DNA from: Bacteroidia bacterium
GTDB lineage: Bacteria; Bacteroidota; Bacteroidia; Cytophagales; Cyclobacteriaceae
Length of the DNA: 64,000 bases
Assembly: GCA_030425425.1 (NCBI GenBank)
Contig: JAUIAO010000029.1
Location: 1 to 64,000, forward strand
Direction: 5' to 3'
Shown here: positions 49,994 to 58,458 of the stretch, piece by piece
How positions within the stretch are numbered: the first letter of the stretch is position 1
How the letters are laid out: the number at the start of each line of letters is the position of its first letter
Position numbers and translations under genes: made by a program
The notes under the pieces: generated by a model
What the model saw: only the letters and a program-made list of their open reading frames with translations
What the model was told of the DNA's origin: nothing
Database searches by the model: none

Positions 49994-50779
49994 CTATGTT
50001 TCTAATCGATACTGCTTCAATTTGCTCTTGGTTGTGATCCACGCATCAGAGTTGATAACCGAGTAAGAAATTGTTCCCCATAAACCCATTGTACTAAAGT
50101 CGTCAAATATGTATTTTTTGGAAATAGTAAGTTGACCGACTATAGCGTAATCAATTTGCTTTATTGACTCTCTATCTAACCAGAGAATTTTTTCCTTCAC
50201 CGTGTGGATGAGAAGGTTAGCATGTTGGAAATAGTCTAGCTCGGGTATTGTAGAATTATTATAGTCACAGACTGCAACTAGGTTTAGACCAAGCTCAGTC
50301 TGCTTCTCCGCTTCTAAAATAAAAGCTGCTCCATAATTCCCGTTTTCAAGTTTAAATGAGATACATGTTCCTTTTTCGAAGAACCCATCATAGAATTTCT
50401 TCCTAACCCTCCTTTTGGGCTTCTTCTTTTCAGTATTAAGCTTTTCGAGAAATCTTTTCAGTGTCTTTTCTCTTTTTGCTAGATCGGATTTTTCAGCGCC
50501 TAATTCTTTCCAAAGTTCCACATCTTTCCTGGAGTTAATAATGTCCGTCACCTTTTCTAGAAGTTTAGGTTCCAGCGCTTTGCATTCCCACTGAAACGAC
50601 GCAAGAGCAAACCAAAAATTATTAACTTCCTCAAAATCCTTAATGATATCTTGGTTGTTCGTCAGGAGTTGCCTGGTTACTTCCTTAGATTTTAATCCTT
50701 GGTTGTAGAGTTCATAGAATTGGTATTTCAGATCTTCGTATGTATAGTTCGCAGAAATTGCAGTTCCCCAAGTCCCCAT
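49994..50779 (-). CDS. DUF4259-like or immunity-like protein
   Basis: A 261-residue protein beginning MGTWGTAISANYTYEDLKYQ, a start typical of DUF4259-type and some immunity proteins, with NNFWFALASFQWECKALEPK downstream. A basic linker (KKKPKRRVRKKFYDGFFEKG, about 118-137) leads to a second domain (GTCISFKLENGNYGAAFILE). It heads a group of three reverse-strand orphans with lower GC than their surroundings, suggesting transfer. The function call is tentative. Confidence 0.5.
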   Translation of the reverse strand: MGTWGTAISANYTYEDLKYQFYELYNQGLKSKEVTRQLLTNNQDIIKDFEEVNNFWFALASFQWECKALEPKLLEKVTDIINSRKDVELWKELGAEKSDLAKREKTLKRFLEKLNTEKKKPKRRVRKKFYDGFFEKGTCISFKLENGNYGAAFILEAEKQTELGLNLVAVCDYNNSTIPELDYFQHANLLIHTVKEKILWLDRESIKQIDYAIVGQLTISKKYIFDDFSTMGLWGTISYSVINSDAWITTKSKLKQYRLET

Positions 50780-50984
50780 GGTTTCATTTAATCGAAGCGG
50801 TAATTAGCCATAATAACCGAGTATATACCACCAAGTCACATATTCGCATTGTATCTATTGGTAATCTACTGGATTCTCACTAGAAGTCAAATATAACTCA
50901 GTAGGGCGGGTGAGCCTGAACCTGATAGGATATAAACTACACGGAAAATATGCGAAAAGCGATCAGCGGAAGGCGTACAGCGAT

Positions 50985-51842
50985 TTAAATAGTTTCCAGC
51001 ACTTTTTCAATCAGCTCATCCACTACCTTGTAAGGGTCTTTGGAAAACTCCTTTTTCACCCGATTGGCAATGATGGCATTGAGGCTGATCATCTCATGTC
51101 CGAGCAGACGGGAGAGGGCATAATAGCCGGCAGTTTCCATTTCCAGATTCGTGATCCAGAAGTCGTCATGATGGAAGTATGTAAGATCATCGATCAGTTT
51201 TGGATACTTGATAGCAGTCCTAAGCTCGCGGCCTTGCGGCGCATAAAAACCTACAGCCGTTAGGGTATTTCCTTTCAGAGCGATTCCATCAAACTGGCTG
51301 GCCAGTGTTTCTGATCCCTTCACCACATAAGGAGCGTAAGGCAGCTGAATGGTTTTCCTGATCGAATCTGTGACCTGCTGCTCATAATCCGACATTTCAA
51401 ACTCGTAGAAATGAATGATCGGGTCCAGCCCAACTCCATATTCACCCATGACATGCGCACCTACAGGCACAGCTTCCTGAATACTGCCGGAAGTGCCGAT
51501 TCTGACAATTTTTAATGTGGTGTGTTCCTTTTTTGGCTCACGATTTTTCAGATCGATGTTGAAGATGGCGTCCAGTTCATTCATCACGATCTCCACATTG
51601 TCGGTACCCATTCCGGTGCTCATCACAGTGATGCGTTTTCCCTTGTATGTCCCTGTATGAGTGATGAACTCACGTTTGTTCATCTCGAAATCAATCTTAT
51701 CGAAATGTCGGGAAACGCGATGTACCCGTCCCGGATCTCCTACCGTAATGATTTTCTCTGAAAGATGCTCTTTTTTCAGGTTGAGGTGGTAAATGCTGCC
51801 ATCGGGATTTACCACCAAATCGGATTCGGATATCATCGCCAT
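50985..51842 (-). CDS. Nucleoside phosphorylase (uridine phosphorylase-like)
   Basis: A 285-residue PNP/UDP-family enzyme for phosphorolysis of nucleosides. Motifs are ITVGDPGRVHRVSRHF, MSTGMGTDNVEIVMNEL, VRIGTSGSIQEAVPVG (phosphate/ribose site) and NLEMETAGYYALSRLLG near the end. Length fits. It is followed closely by trhO on the same strand (7-base gap). Confidence 0.88.
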   Translation of the reverse strand: MAMISESDLVVNPDGSIYHLNLKKEHLSEKIITVGDPGRVHRVSRHFDKIDFEMNKREFITHTGTYKGKRITVMSTGMGTDNVEIVMNELDAIFNIDLKNREPKKEHTTLKIVRIGTSGSIQEAVPVGAHVMGEYGVGLDPIIHFYEFEMSDYEQQVTDSIRKTIQLPYAPYVVKGSETLASQFDGIALKGNTLTAVGFYAPQGRELRTAIKYPKLIDDLTYFHHDDFWITNLEMETAGYYALSRLLGHEMISLNAIIANRVKKEFSKDPYKVVDELIEKVLETI

Positions 51843-51849
51843 TATATGA

Positions 51850-52833
51850 TTAAGCCAGTTTATGATCTTTCTGCTGCCGCTTCACGCCTTTGTATGGATT
51901 GTAGCCGTTGGATTCCTTCTGGTAGTACCCAGTACCGTCATAAGGTCTCACATCCGGATCGCTCATACACTTCTCAGAGCAGCAACCATTGTATTTTTTA
52001 GCTCCTTCCTCACAGAGCGGTATGTGCTTGTTGCAATGCGGGTTAGCACAGTTTACCATTCTGTCACTCGGGTTACCTGTAACATAGCACTTTGAGATGA
52101 CTTTTGGGTTGACTTTGTTCAGGTCTTTTACAATTCTATTGTCAAAAACATAACATTTTCCTTCAAAGTCCTCGCCTTCTGCTTCTATGCCGTATTTGAT
52201 GATCCCGCCGTGGAGTTGATACACATCTTTAAAGCCCTGATCCAGAAGATAAGCACTGGCTTTTTCGCATTTGATGCCACCGGTGCAATAGGTGATTACC
52301 TTCTTGTCTTTCAGGTGTTCCAATTCTTTCACCTTTTCCGGGAACTCACGGAAATTATGAATGTCCAGCGTGATGGCATTTTTAAATTTACCCACGTTGT
52401 GTTCATAATCTGACCGGACATCCAGAATGACGGTGTTTTCATCCTCTTCCTGTAGTATTTTTCGGAATTCTTCAGGCTCTACATAGCCACCGGTTTTCTT
52501 GTTTGGATCTATTCCAGGCAAGCCAGCATGCACGATTTCTGGTTTCACTCTTACGTGAAGTTTGGCGAATGCGTGATCTTCCAGAGTATCCACTTTGAAT
52601 TCTGTATGCGCAAATCGTGGATCAGCTTTTACATTTTTCATGTATTGCTCACAGTCAGCTCTCAGACCGGATACGGTTCCGTTGAGGCCTTCTTCGGCAA
52701 TGATGATGCGCCCTTTGAGGTTGAGGTCGAGGCACATCAGGTGATGCTCCTCACGAAATGCTTCCGGATCCTCGATCCGAGAATAGCAATAGTACAATAA
52801 TACCAGATAGTCGTTTTTCATAACAAATCGCAT
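51850..52833 (-). CDS. trhO: tRNA uridine-34 hydroxylase, rhodanese-type
   Basis: A 327-residue TrhO/YceA protein that hydroxylates U34 of some tRNAs using oxygen. The N-terminal acylphosphatase-like domain has GRIIIAEEGLNGTVSG. The central rhodanese domain has VILDVRSDYEHNVGKFKNAI and the active-site loop TYCTGGIKCEKAS. A C-terminal Cys-rich region has NCANPHCNKHIPLCEEG. Start may be at residue 1 or the Met at residue 5. Length is typical. Confidence 0.9.
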   Translation of the reverse strand: MRFVMKNDYLVLLYYCYSRIEDPEAFREEHHLMCLDLNLKGRIIIAEEGLNGTVSGLRADCEQYMKNVKADPRFAHTEFKVDTLEDHAFAKLHVRVKPEIVHAGLPGIDPNKKTGGYVEPEEFRKILQEEDENTVILDVRSDYEHNVGKFKNAITLDIHNFREFPEKVKELEHLKDKKVITYCTGGIKCEKASAYLLDQGFKDVYQLHGGIIKYGIEAEGEDFEGKCYVFDNRIVKDLNKVNPKVISKCYVTGNPSDRMVNCANPHCNKHIPLCEEGAKKYNGCCSEKCMSDPDVRPYDGTGYYQKESNGYNPYKGVKRQQKDHKLA

Positions 52834-52970
52834 TTTACGAGATCAGAAAGCTGTTTTTCAGCGTACTCTGATTCTCAATGTTTGCGTCCCGAAGCTTTCG
52901 GGATGAGCCTTGTTTCAAGCAAGGTGTTTGATAAATGTATCTGATTGAGCCAATTGCTCAATGCTAAAAT
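52834..52970. other. Intergenic hairpins
   Basis: Two adjacent palindromes, TCCCGAAGCTTTCGGGA (about 52888-52904) and CCTTGTTTCAAGCAAGG (about 52908-52924), without a T-run. The first is a short inverted repeat of a type scattered in Bacteroidota genomes. They lie 3' of the NeuD-like gene and could end its transcript. Confidence 0.4.
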
Positions 52971-53609
52971 TTAGTTTTCCACTTTTACGGCAGGGTTTCC
53001 GAAGACAGTTTCTCCATCACCCACATTGCTCACCACAACCGAGCCTGCTCCAATTCGGGCTTTCTTTCCGATGGTTACTCCTGCGATGATGGTTACGCCC
53101 GAGCCAATGAAGGCTTCTTTGCCAATCGTCACACCAGTATTGATAACCGTTCCAGCTCCCACTTGCACAAAATCATCCAGTTTCACATTGTGCTCGATGA
53201 CCACCCCTGCGTTGAGAATACAATGCTGCCCAACAGTGCTATCAGCGCCTACTACCACTCTCGCATTGATGAAGTTTCCATGCCCGATTGCTGCAGATTT
53301 GGAAATCACCGCTTCCTTATGAACAGCATTAGTTGGCATTACCTTACGGTTTTCTTTAAGCATTTCGACCTGCTTCTTTCTGAGCCTGTTGTCATCTGTC
53401 GCTACGAATGCTTCTGTTTTCTGACCGATCAGTTTCAGGAACCCATGATCATCCGGGTTGCCGAGTACAGTCACATCATCTATTTCTTGTCCGTGTGTTT
53501 TTTCATCATCATCCAGGAAGCCATAGACCACTACGTCATTGCTTTTGAAAATCTCCAAAGCTGCTTTACCTATCCCTTTTGATCCGAATATTATTACTGG
53601 TTTATCCAT
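52971..53609 (-). CDS. NeuD-family sugar O-acyltransferase
   Basis: A 212-residue left-handed beta-helix acetyltransferase. The N-terminal nucleotide-binding-like domain (about 1-90; VIIFGSKGIGKAALEIFKSN) is followed by hexapeptide repeats (about 105-205; IGHGNFINARVVVGADSTVG, IGKEAFIGSGVTIIAGVTIG, KARIGAGSVVVSNVGDG). Family members acetylate amino- or sialic-type sugars of surface glycans. No glycan cluster directly adjoins it. Confidence 0.85.
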   Translation of the reverse strand: MDKPVIIFGSKGIGKAALEIFKSNDVVVYGFLDDDEKTHGQEIDDVTVLGNPDDHGFLKLIGQKTEAFVATDDNRLRKKQVEMLKENRKVMPTNAVHKEAVISKSAAIGHGNFINARVVVGADSTVGQHCILNAGVVIEHNVKLDDFVQVGAGTVINTGVTIGKEAFIGSGVTIIAGVTIGKKARIGAGSVVVSNVGDGETVFGNPAVKVEN

Positions 53610-53711
53610 GTCGTTTTTGAAAATAAGGCTGCAAAGGTAGGAAGTAGCGCTGAATTTATTGATATCGAGGATTTTATCCCTTTTCCAATATGAGAGGAGA
53701 AAGGTTTAAAA

Positions 53712-54956
53712 TCAATTGCTTTTTGCTTTAAGCAACTTCGATTGAAACACCGGGATCAATAAAAGAAAGAGGAGGAGAGAAGTATAGGCGGCTTCATACC
53801 TGATGAGTGATCCAAAATTGGGAGCAACTAATGGTAAGAATGTGGCCAATATGAAACAATAAAAAATCCCAATCCATAGTAAAGGATGTTTCGGGATTGC
53901 TCTCTTATAGAATGTGAATGCAAGTAGAAGGATGAAAATGACATGCTCAGTTGCTGGTATGACAAGCATCCAGTTGACCTCCCAGAGGTAAGGTCTCGAT
54001 ATTCCAGCCCAAAGTCCAAGTGAAAGGTGGAGGCTAAGGCTTGTCCAATTAGGTTTCAGATTATCGAATGTGATAAAAGTTCCGGTTTCGGATTGATGGG
54101 CGATTGAATGGTAATTGTCAAAGATCGCCTGTGGTAGCTTATCCAGATGAAGGTTCATGTTGAGCTGAGTCACCAACAGACCCATGATTATGACGAAACC
54201 AAAGGTGAAAGTCCATCTTAGTTGAAGTGATAAATCGAGCTTTTGTAATAATTGCCACCAGGCGAGAATTCCCATGGACAGGCCAATGGTCGCCAATAGA
54301 TAGAACTTCAGATAAAACAGGATTAACAAGCTGAGACCAACAAGGAGGTATTGAAAGATGCTGAACTTGTTTTCGCAATAATATTGGATCATTACTGCCA
54401 TGAGGTAAAAAAGTGCACCGGCAATCAGACTGTCCTTGAGCACTCCGGATGTCCAGAAAACGGCAGATGGCAACCACAAAAAGGCAATTACGGCTGGCAG
54501 GACTAGCCATGCTTCATATTTTCGAATTTGCCTGATAATCTGCCAGGCTCCGGCAAAGCTCAATAAGGAAAGATAAGTTGCCGAAATCCAGTAGTTTCCT
54601 CCATTGGTCCAATACAATGCACTGAGAATTTTGGTGAAAAGCTCAGTACGTGCTTCAGACTTGAACACTGGATTGTGCGCGGTGAATAATTCCTGCCAAT
54701 AATCTGTGAAAAACAGCTGATATAATTCCAATGCTTTTTGGTGAAAGGTCAGGGTATCGCCTTCTCCCAATTTCCAATACAGCCAACCTAAAATCAACCC
54801 AGCCATCACTTTGATCAGTGCACCACTCCAATAGTAAAAGCGCATTGGTCTGTCCGGCTGGAAATAGACCAGTGCTATTACGATAATGAATACGTGAATG
54901 AAAATGGTGATCATGGATTGTGCAGGATCGAAATACCAATGTTGCAATTTAAGCAT
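53712..54956 (-). CDS. Polytopic membrane protein, glycosyltransferase-like
   Basis: A 414-residue protein with about ten membrane helices. The start at 54956 (MLKLQHWYFDPAQSMITIFI) is preferred over a longer in-frame start that lies further inside the upstream gene. It still overlaps that gene by 46 bases. The layout resembles membrane sugar polymerases or mannosyltransferase-type proteins (FLWLPSAVFWTSGVLKDSLI), but catalytic motifs cannot be assigned. Confidence 0.65.
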   Translation of the reverse strand: MLKLQHWYFDPAQSMITIFIHVFIIVIALVYFQPDRPMRFYYWSGALIKVMAGLILGWLYWKLGEGDTLTFHQKALELYQLFFTDYWQELFTAHNPVFKSEARTELFTKILSALYWTNGGNYWISATYLSLLSFAGAWQIIRQIRKYEAWLVLPAVIAFLWLPSAVFWTSGVLKDSLIAGALFYLMAVMIQYYCENKFSIFQYLLVGLSLLILFYLKFYLLATIGLSMGILAWWQLLQKLDLSLQLRWTFTFGFVIIMGLLVTQLNMNLHLDKLPQAIFDNYHSIAHQSETGTFITFDNLKPNWTSLSLHLSLGLWAGISRPYLWEVNWMLVIPATEHVIFILLLAFTFYKRAIPKHPLLWIGIFYCFILATFLPLVAPNFGSLIRYEAAYTSLLLFLLLIPVFQSKLLKAKSN

Positions 54957-56179
54957 CGCTTTTTGATGCATAATTCCTTGTATTGATAAATCAATGCTTG
55001 TGAGTCTCCTGCATGTTCTGTTTTGATGCCAGCCTTCATCCATTTTTTGGTTACTGAGTTCTTTTCAGTAGGGAGTTGTTCGAGGATTTGCTGGGCTTTT
55101 TCGAGATAACTGATTTCATCCAGATAAATAGAATAGGCAGACAGTACCGGTACCACGGAGTTGATGATCATGTTTTCCATCGAGCTAGTGCCAATCTGCT
55201 GGTTCCGAGTCGATGGTTTCCCAAAATCAAAATGCTTTTGCCAATATTCTGGTAATGGTTTATGAATGATAGATTTGATGTCTTTGACTGATTCTGTGAC
55301 GATCAGCTGCGAGAAAAGTTGGTGATTTGCTGTCAGGATAGATGCGAATTGTGCCAGCCTTACCGACGGGAAATTTGCTGGTCGCATTTTGGCATATTTC
55401 CAATGATGATGCATCAGCTCTGGGGATAAATTGTGCTTTTTACTCAGAAAGTCAAATTCATTTTTGAGCCTTTCCTGATATTCATCCTGAGGAGTTTCCA
55501 GGAAGCCAGCCATTCCAAAAATGAGTGCGAAGGCTTGAGTAGGCTTTCCATGATATTTTCTAAGAACCCGATAGGGAAGGGATTTGGCTAGTCGCTCAAA
55601 TGTTTCTGCATTGGTTTTGAAACCAAAATTCTTGGCCATCACCCTGTATGTCACTTCTTCCCAATCGTCATTACATGCTGAAAGTTGATCCAAAACAAAC
55701 TCACTTTTCTGCTGAAGACGAGAGGTCAGAGCCCGGTCAAGCATACTACTGATGGTAATGGAGGGCATTTTCTTCAAATTATCGGAGCAAAGAATGGTTT
55801 CAGGTTGGTTGATATATTGACGGTAAGAATTTGAAAGACTATCGTCTACATATTGGGAAAGCTCCAAAGTCGGAATGATTTGTTGCCCTACAGCGATATC
55901 TCGATCATGGATCCAGACGACATGCAGGATCACATTTTCGTACGCTTTGTCATTTTGATGATTGTGCCTGTTCCAATCTGAGGAACGGTAATGAATTTCT
56001 ACTGAGCCAGACCAGATCAAATCATCGATTTTAAGTTTGGCTTCTTTAAAATCCGGACCAGCATGCTCATTTTGATTTCCTGTGTTGAAAACAACCAACG
56101 GACGACCATCAGTCAGTAAAAGATTGCTGCTGTCAAATTTCTGGAATCTCCATAAGTATTGAATGAAAAGTTCGTCCAT
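54911..56179 (-). CDS. DUF2851-family protein
   Basis: A 422-residue protein of the Bacteroidota DUF2851 family. Recognisable blocks are MDELFIQYLWRFQKFDSSNL, NTGNQNEHAGPDFKEAKLKI, WSGSVEIHYRSSDWNRHNHQ, VILHVVWIHDRD and AFALIFGMAGFL. The C-terminus has a Cys-rich motif (CIKKRCLNCNIG). Function unknown; cytoplasmic by absence of signal or membrane helices. Confidence 0.85.
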   Translation of the reverse strand: MDELFIQYLWRFQKFDSSNLLLTDGRPLVVFNTGNQNEHAGPDFKEAKLKIDDLIWSGSVEIHYRSSDWNRHNHQNDKAYENVILHVVWIHDRDIAVGQQIIPTLELSQYVDDSLSNSYRQYINQPETILCSDNLKKMPSITISSMLDRALTSRLQQKSEFVLDQLSACNDDWEEVTYRVMAKNFGFKTNAETFERLAKSLPYRVLRKYHGKPTQAFALIFGMAGFLETPQDEYQERLKNEFDFLSKKHNLSPELMHHHWKYAKMRPANFPSVRLAQFASILTANHQLFSQLIVTESVKDIKSIIHKPLPEYWQKHFDFGKPSTRNQQIGTSSMENMIINSVVPVLSAYSIYLDEISYLEKAQQILEQLPTEKNSVTKKWMKAGIKTEHAGDSQALIYQYKELCIKKRCLNCNIGISILHNP

Positions 56180-56319
56180 AGCATGTAATTTCCATAAAAC
56201 TAAATGATCTTCCGTTGTGAATCAAGGTGATTACAATGTATGCTCTTAAATTCATCAAGTCCCAAGGTCCCTCTTCACATCGACCCGAAATTATTCTCGA
56301 TTAGTTTTACTGATTGCGA

Positions 56320-57555
56320 ATGACCACCGAATTGCCGTTTTTTACCGAATTGATGAGTTTTAAAGATCGAATTTTTATTTCCCGGAAAAATGACACGCGA
56401 AACCTCATTTTACTTTCTCTACTATTCTTTGTAATAGCTGCTGGAGTTGCCTTGGTTTTTGGTGTCAAGCATGTCAATGATTCTCATCGATATCTGGAAT
56501 ATGCAACCAACCTGCAAGGTGGTTTTTATTTTGAGAGGCACAATTTCTGGTACATAGGATATGTGGGTTTTATTTATTTCGTTCGGCTAATTACCAATTC
56601 TTCAGACCCTGTTTTTCTTATAGTTTCACAATATCTCTATTCATGGATAGCATTCATATTACTCTACAGAACCATTCGGATTTTTGATTCAAAAGGGTTT
56701 TCTCCCTTGATAGGAGCATTGCTTTACTTTTTATTCATTGAGATCATGATTTGGAATGCCTATATACTTTGTGAGTCTTTCTATTTCAATAGTGTTGTTA
56801 TTGCACTCTATTTTTTGAGCAGGTTATGGAAAGGGAAAAGAAAGGGGGTCTGGACTGTAATTGCTGTAGTATTCTCAATATTACTCGTTACACTCTCCAA
56901 ACCTACAGGTGTACTTTTTCTATTGGCGGTTTTCATTACTTTTTTTATGAAGTTCTGGCTTCAATCCGGACTACCGAAAATTGGGAAGGCTGGAGTCGCT
57001 GTTGTCTTAATTTGCGTGTCTGTTTTGATGCTCAATCGCATGCTGGATTCTTTCTTGATCATTGAGAACTATCAGCTAGGAGAGGTCATTTATGCAATTA
57101 CAACTTTGCCTTCAAATCCTATGTATTCTGGACTCGTGGTTGAAGTTCCACAGCAATTGAATATGTTGCCTGAAACCTATTCTCCGCTTTGGCGAATGAG
57201 TTATTTCATTTTCAACAACTTCAGTTTCTGGAGTGAGCTATTTTTCAAAAAGATCTATTATTTCCTGCTACATGTCAGACCATTTTGGTCGATGGAGCAC
57301 AATGCCCTTAATATACTTACTCTGTTACCAGTTTATTTTCTGTCTTTTTGGCAATGGAAGAAATCAGATTTGGTCGTAAAGGTGTTTGCTGCTAGCTATT
57401 TCATTCTTCAGACAGTCGCCATTGGAATGACCTCTGTTGATTGGGATGGTCGGTTTTTGGTTCCTGTTTTTCCTCTTTTGATCATTCTGTCAGCACTTCG
57501 GATTAATGATCTAATTCTGAATGCTTTAAAAAGGGTCAGTAACAGAGATCAGTAG
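56320..57555 (+). CDS. Polytopic membrane protein, ArnT/PMT-like
   Basis: A 411-residue protein with 10-12 membrane helices. The first loop contains KHVNDSHRYLEYATNLQGGF, reminiscent of the acidic loop of dolichyl- or undecaprenyl-phosphate-dependent glycosyltransferases, and the end has TSVDWDGRFLVPVFPLLIIL as in that superfamily. The ATG at 56320 is chosen over a TTG two codons upstream. Donor and acceptor unknown. Confidence 0.65.
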   Translation: MTTELPFFTELMSFKDRIFISRKNDTRNLILLSLLFFVIAAGVALVFGVKHVNDSHRYLEYATNLQGGFYFERHNFWYIGYVGFIYFVRLITNSSDPVFLIVSQYLYSWIAFILLYRTIRIFDSKGFSPLIGALLYFLFIEIMIWNAYILCESFYFNSVVIALYFLSRLWKGKRKGVWTVIAVVFSILLVTLSKPTGVLFLLAVFITFFMKFWLQSGLPKIGKAGVAVVLICVSVLMLNRMLDSFLIIENYQLGEVIYAITTLPSNPMYSGLVVEVPQQLNMLPETYSPLWRMSYFIFNNFSFWSELFFKKIYYFLLHVRPFWSMEHNALNILTLLPVYFLSFWQWKKSDLVVKVFAASYFILQTVAIGMTSVDWDGRFLVPVFPLLIILSALRINDLILNALKRVSNRDQ

Positions 57556-57564
57556 CGATTCCAA

Positions 57565-58368
57565 TTATAAAAACTCCGCCATCTGCATTTGTAATTTTTG
57601 TGCTTCGATTGCTGCTTTCTCTGCAAAATCTTCTCCCTGACTAGCATAGATAATTCCTCGTGATGAATTGACCAACAAACCGCACTGATCGTTCATTCCG
57701 GCTTTGCACACTTCTGCCAGGCTGCCGCCTTGTGCTCCAACACCTGGGATGAGCAGGAAACTATCAGGAACAATTTTTCTTACATTCACCAGTGATTCTG
57801 GTCGTGTAGCACCCACTACGTACATCAGGTTGTCAGCATTTCCCCATTCCAGGCTTGTTTCGATCACTTTTTCGAAGAGCATCTCGCCAGTTTCCAGCTT
57901 CAACTCCTGAAAATCTTTAGAGCCTTTATTAGATGTAGCTGCAAGGAGAATCACCCATTTCCCTACATACTGTAAAAAAGGAGAAACAGAATCATTGCCC
58001 ATGTAAGGAGCCACAGTCACCGAGTCGAAATTCATGTTTTCAAAAAAGGCACGAGCATACATATCTGAGGTGTTACCGATATCCCCGCGCTTTGCATCTG
58101 CAATAGTAAAAACTTCATCAGCAATGTAATCCATCGTCTTTTCCAGTGCGATCAACCCTTTGCTTCCCAATGACTCATAAAACGCCAGATTGGGTTTGTA
58201 TGCCACAGTGTATGGAAGTGTCGCATCGATGATTTGCTTGTTGAATTCAAAAATGGGGTCTTCTGTGTCCAAAAGATGCTGAGGAATTTTCTTGATATCA
58301 GTATCAAGACCTACACATAGAAAGGATTTTTTCTTTTGGATTTGAGCGAAGAGTTCGGATCTGGTCAT
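57565..58368 (-). CDS. pyrF: Orotidine-5'-phosphate decarboxylase
   Basis: A 267-residue OMP decarboxylase of the longer type 2 class, which converts OMP to UMP. The catalytic Lys93 is in [47 protein letters not shown] and [12 protein letters not shown] are the usual blocks. Length fits the class. Confidence 0.93.
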   Translation of the reverse strand: MTRSELFAQIQKKKSFLCVGLDTDIKKIPQHLLDTEDPIFEFNKQIIDATLPYTVAYKPNLAFYESLGSKGLIALEKTMDYIADEVFTIADAKRGDIGNTSDMYARAFFENMNFDSVTVAPYMGNDSVSPFLQYVGKWVILLAATSNKGSKDFQELKLETGEMLFEKVIETSLEWGNADNLMYVVGATRPESLVNVRKIVPDSFLLIPGVGAQGGSLAEVCKAGMNDQCGLLVNSSRGIIYASQGEDFAEKAAIEAQKLQMQMAEFL

Positions 58369-58405
58369 ATGAGGTTAAGTTTTGTCTCGGCAAATATCAT
58401 GAAAC

Positions 58406-58440
58406 ACAAAAAAACCGCGAGATATTTTCCCGCGGTTTTT
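58406..58440 (-). terminator. Terminator of the GT117 gene
   Basis: AAAACCGCG pairs with CGCGGTTTT around AGATATTTTCC, followed on the minus strand by a T-run, 19 bases past the stop codon. Confidence 0.85.
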
Positions 58441-58458
58441 AAATGCTTTGTTCAGATT

